A DNA stretch of 64,000 nt. Source: Chitinophagaceae bacterium. Lineage in GTDB: Bacteria > Bacteroidota > Bacteroidia > Chitinophagales > Chitinophagaceae. The stretch is from NCBI GenBank assembly GCA_947447825.1, contig CANFLL010000005.1:1-64000 (forward strand), written 5' to 3'. How positions within the stretch are numbered: the first letter of the stretch is position 1; each line of letters begins with the position of its first letter. A model generated the notes under the pieces. The model saw only the letters and a program-made list of their open reading frames with translations. It made no database searches and was not told the origin of the DNA. A program made the position numbers and the translations under genes. Positions 62,470 through 64,000 of the stretch are shown here, one piece after another.

Positions 62470-62509
62470 AAATACACGCTATGTTTTCGATAAATAGCGT
62501 GTATTTTTG
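62470..62509 (+). terminator. Rho-independent terminator between clpP2 and clpX
   Basis: AAATACACGCTA (62470-62481) and TAGCGTGTATTT (62495-62506) are a perfect 12-bp stem with a 13-nt loop, followed by TTG. It suggests that clpX is transcribed separately or at reduced level from the clpP genes. Confidence 0.78.
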
Positions 62510-62551
62510 TCTAATTAGGGGTCAATTAAAGTTAAAATTAAATTATTTACA

Positions 62552-63823
62552 ATGCCTAAACAAACAAATTTGCACTGTTCATTTTGCGGTAGGGGCCGTG
62601 ATGAGGTGAAAATATTAATTGCTGGTCAAGAAGGGCATATCTGTGAAAATTGTGTGGAACATGCACAAGACATCATTACGCAAGAACTAGGTTTGAAACA
62701 AGAGGGTGCTACAAGTAATGATATATCGAATCTTACCTCATCCGGAACATCTAATTTTAAATTGAATATTAAGAAACCTTTTGAAATTAAAAAGTTCCTT
62801 GATGAATATATAATTGGTCAAGATGATGCAAAAAGAGTAATTACAGTTGCAGTTTACAATCACTTTAAACGGATCAACCAAAAGCAAACGCAAGATGATG
62901 TTGAAATAGAAAAAAGCAATGTTATCATGGTGGGTGAAACAGGAACAGGTAAAACGCTAATTGCAAAAACAATTGCCCGGTTATTAAATGTTCCATTTGC
63001 TATTGTGGATGCAACCGTTTTTACTGAGGCGGGTTATGTTGGTGAAGATGTGGAAAGTATGCTTACCAGACTGCTTCAAAATTGTAATTATGATGTTAAT
63101 GCAGCAGAAAGAGGAATTGTTTATGTTGATGAAATAGATAAAATTGCTCGTAAAGGCGACAATCCATCTATTACAAGAGACGTAAGTGGGGAAGGGGTTC
63201 AGCAAGGGTTATTAAAAATGCTTGAAGGAACTGAAGTATTGGTGCCACCTCAGGGTGGAAGAAAACACCCTGATCAAAAAATGATTAAAGTGGATACCAA
63301 AAATATCCTCTTCATTTGTGGTGGAGCTTTCGACGGTATAGACAAGGTAATTGCCCGTAGGGTAAACACGAATGCTATTGGTTTTAACGTAAATAAAGAA
63401 AGCCAAGATTATCAGCGCAAAAACATTTTACAGTTTATTAATGCACAAGATTTAAAAAGCTTCGGTTTAATTCCAGAATTATTAGGTAGGTTGCCGATAG
63501 TTACTTATTTAAATCCATTGGATGCAGAAACATTGCGTAGCATTTTAACCATACCTAAAAACTCATTAATTAAGCAATATGCTCGATTGTTCGAGTTTGA
63601 AGGAATTGAACTTTCTTTTGATGAAGCTGTGTTTAATTTTATGGTCGAAAAAGCGATGGAATATAAATTAGGTGCAAGAGGTTTACGTAGTATTTGTGAA
63701 AGTATTTTAACAGATGCTATGTTCGAATTGCCAGGTTCTGGAGTTACTAAGCTGAACATTACGTTGGAATATGCCGAAGGTAAGTTTAACAAAAGCAAAA
63801 TGAGTTTATTGAAAGTTGCATAA
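62552..63823 (+). CDS. clpX: ATP-dependent protease ATPase subunit ClpX
   Basis: The 423-residue AAA+ unfoldase has the N-terminal zinc domain (CSFCGR ... CENC, about 9-35), Walker A GETGTGKT (about 127-134), Walker [11 protein letters not shown], and the sensor 2 region [10 protein letters not shown]. The pore loop [11 protein letters not shown] and the IGF-type ClpP loop are in the expected places. It is followed 17 bp downstream by a small helical gene. Confidence 0.97.
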   Translation: MPKQTNLHCSFCGRGRDEVKILIAGQEGHICENCVEHAQDIITQELGLKQEGATSNDISNLTSSGTSNFKLNIKKPFEIKKFLDEYIIGQDDAKRVITVAVYNHFKRINQKQTQDDVEIEKSNVIMVGETGTGKTLIAKTIARLLNVPFAIVDATVFTEAGYVGEDVESMLTRLLQNCNYDVNAAERGIVYVDEIDKIARKGDNPSITRDVSGEGVQQGLLKMLEGTEVLVPPQGGRKHPDQKMIKVDTKNILFICGGAFDGIDKVIARRVNTNAIGFNVNKESQDYQRKNILQFINAQDLKSFGLIPELLGRLPIVTYLNPLDAETLRSILTIPKNSLIKQYARLFEFEGIELSFDEAVFNFMVEKAMEYKLGARGLRSICESILTDAMFELPGSGVTKLNITLEYAEGKFNKSKMSLLKVA

Positions 63824-63840
63824 CAATTAAAAACAATTAT

Positions 63841-63984
63841 ATGAATGAGCTAATTGATAGAATTAAAAATGAAGTAGGGTTAACATCAGAGCAAACTACT
63901 AAGGTGATTGAAATTATTGCTGCATTTGTGAAAGAGAAATACCCCATGCTTTCTGGTGCAGTAAATAATATCTTTAAAAAGTAG
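63841..63984 (+). CDS. small helical protein, 47 residues
   Basis: The frame from the ATG at 63841 encodes 47 residues in two predicted helices (NELIDRIKNEVGL and EQTTKVIEIIAAFVKEKYP), followed by a loop (MLSGAVNNIFKK). Composition is amphipathic and well behaved. A 17-bp gap separates it from clpX, so it is probably cotranscribed. Similar short proteins occur in Bacteroidota, but I cannot name a family. Confidence 0.65.
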   Translation: MNELIDRIKNEVGLTSEQTTKVIEIIAAFVKEKYPMLSGAVNNIFKK

Positions 63985-64000
63985 TAAATATTATTGTACT

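Overview
The window looks like a chromosomal segment from a low-GC Bacteroidota, most likely a Chitinophagales/Chitinophagaceae-type bacterium. The evidence is a protein with a type IX secretion (T9SS) C-terminal sorting domain, a PorP/SprF-family outer membrane protein, TonB-plug and CarboxypepD_reg proteins, TTTG/TAnnTTTG promoters in front of a tRNA cluster and of atpD, two adjacent clpP genes before clpX, and tRNA genes that do not encode CCA. The family-level placement is inference from gene content, not from a marker-gene comparison.

Layout. 1-150 holds the 3' end (domains V and VI) of a group II intron whose body lies outside the window. 301-6758 is an envelope operon: a large TPR protein, an outer membrane barrel, a CCDC81-type HU-domain membrane protein and a zinc-ribbon methyltransferase. 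6959-9360 carries a bacilliredoxin (ytxJ), the t6A enzyme tsaC and dapD. 9445-17464 is mixed: an EamA exporter, a histidine phosphatase, yigZ, a YdcF-type protein, a T9SS cargo protein and a DUF2911 protein, separated by repeat-rich spacers. 17465-21604 has an unknown secreted protein with a caspase-like His/Cys pair, then a PhoB/PhoR-like two-component system. 21797-24556 is the translation/secretion block: four tRNAs, tuf, tRNA-Trp, secE, nusG. The block stops at a perfect 32-bp inverted repeat and rplK does not follow.

24703-37108 is mostly on the minus strand: an MG2/TonB-plug protein, gmk, a double CDGSH protein, an NYN-type RNase with an unknown partner, a D-aminoacylase and a degenerate ModF-like ABC protein, with bioF on the plus strand. 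37336-41355 has a DnaQ-like exonuclease, a dolichol-phosphate-mannose-synthase-like glycosyltransferase, a second EamA exporter and a lipoprotein. 41500-43424 is a small accessory island: a PIN toxin-antitoxin pair whose toxin has a nonsense codon, a RelE-type pair, and two copies of an mmcQ/yjbR gene of which the first is truncated at a repeat. 43421-52706 is housekeeping: birA, rsfS, ftsH, a LUD protein, lpxH, yciO, atpC-atpD, tsaB. 52811-58823 has an ArsR regulator with a persulfide-dioxygenase/rhodanese protein, a J-domain protein, a PP2C phosphatase, an unusual thiolase and bcp. 59093-63984 has upp, a PorP/SprF protein, clpP1, clpP2, clpX and a small helical protein.

The most unusual structure is non-genic. 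Four intergenic tandem arrays (10363-10572, 32080-32400, 40055-40316, about 57918-58253) are built from different sequences but share a period of 21 bp, or 43 bp as a double unit, and three of the four have units with inverted arms. A separate family of about 165-bp elements with imperfect terminal inverted repeats is present in at least three copies. These shared architectures are the main candidates for something not previously described.
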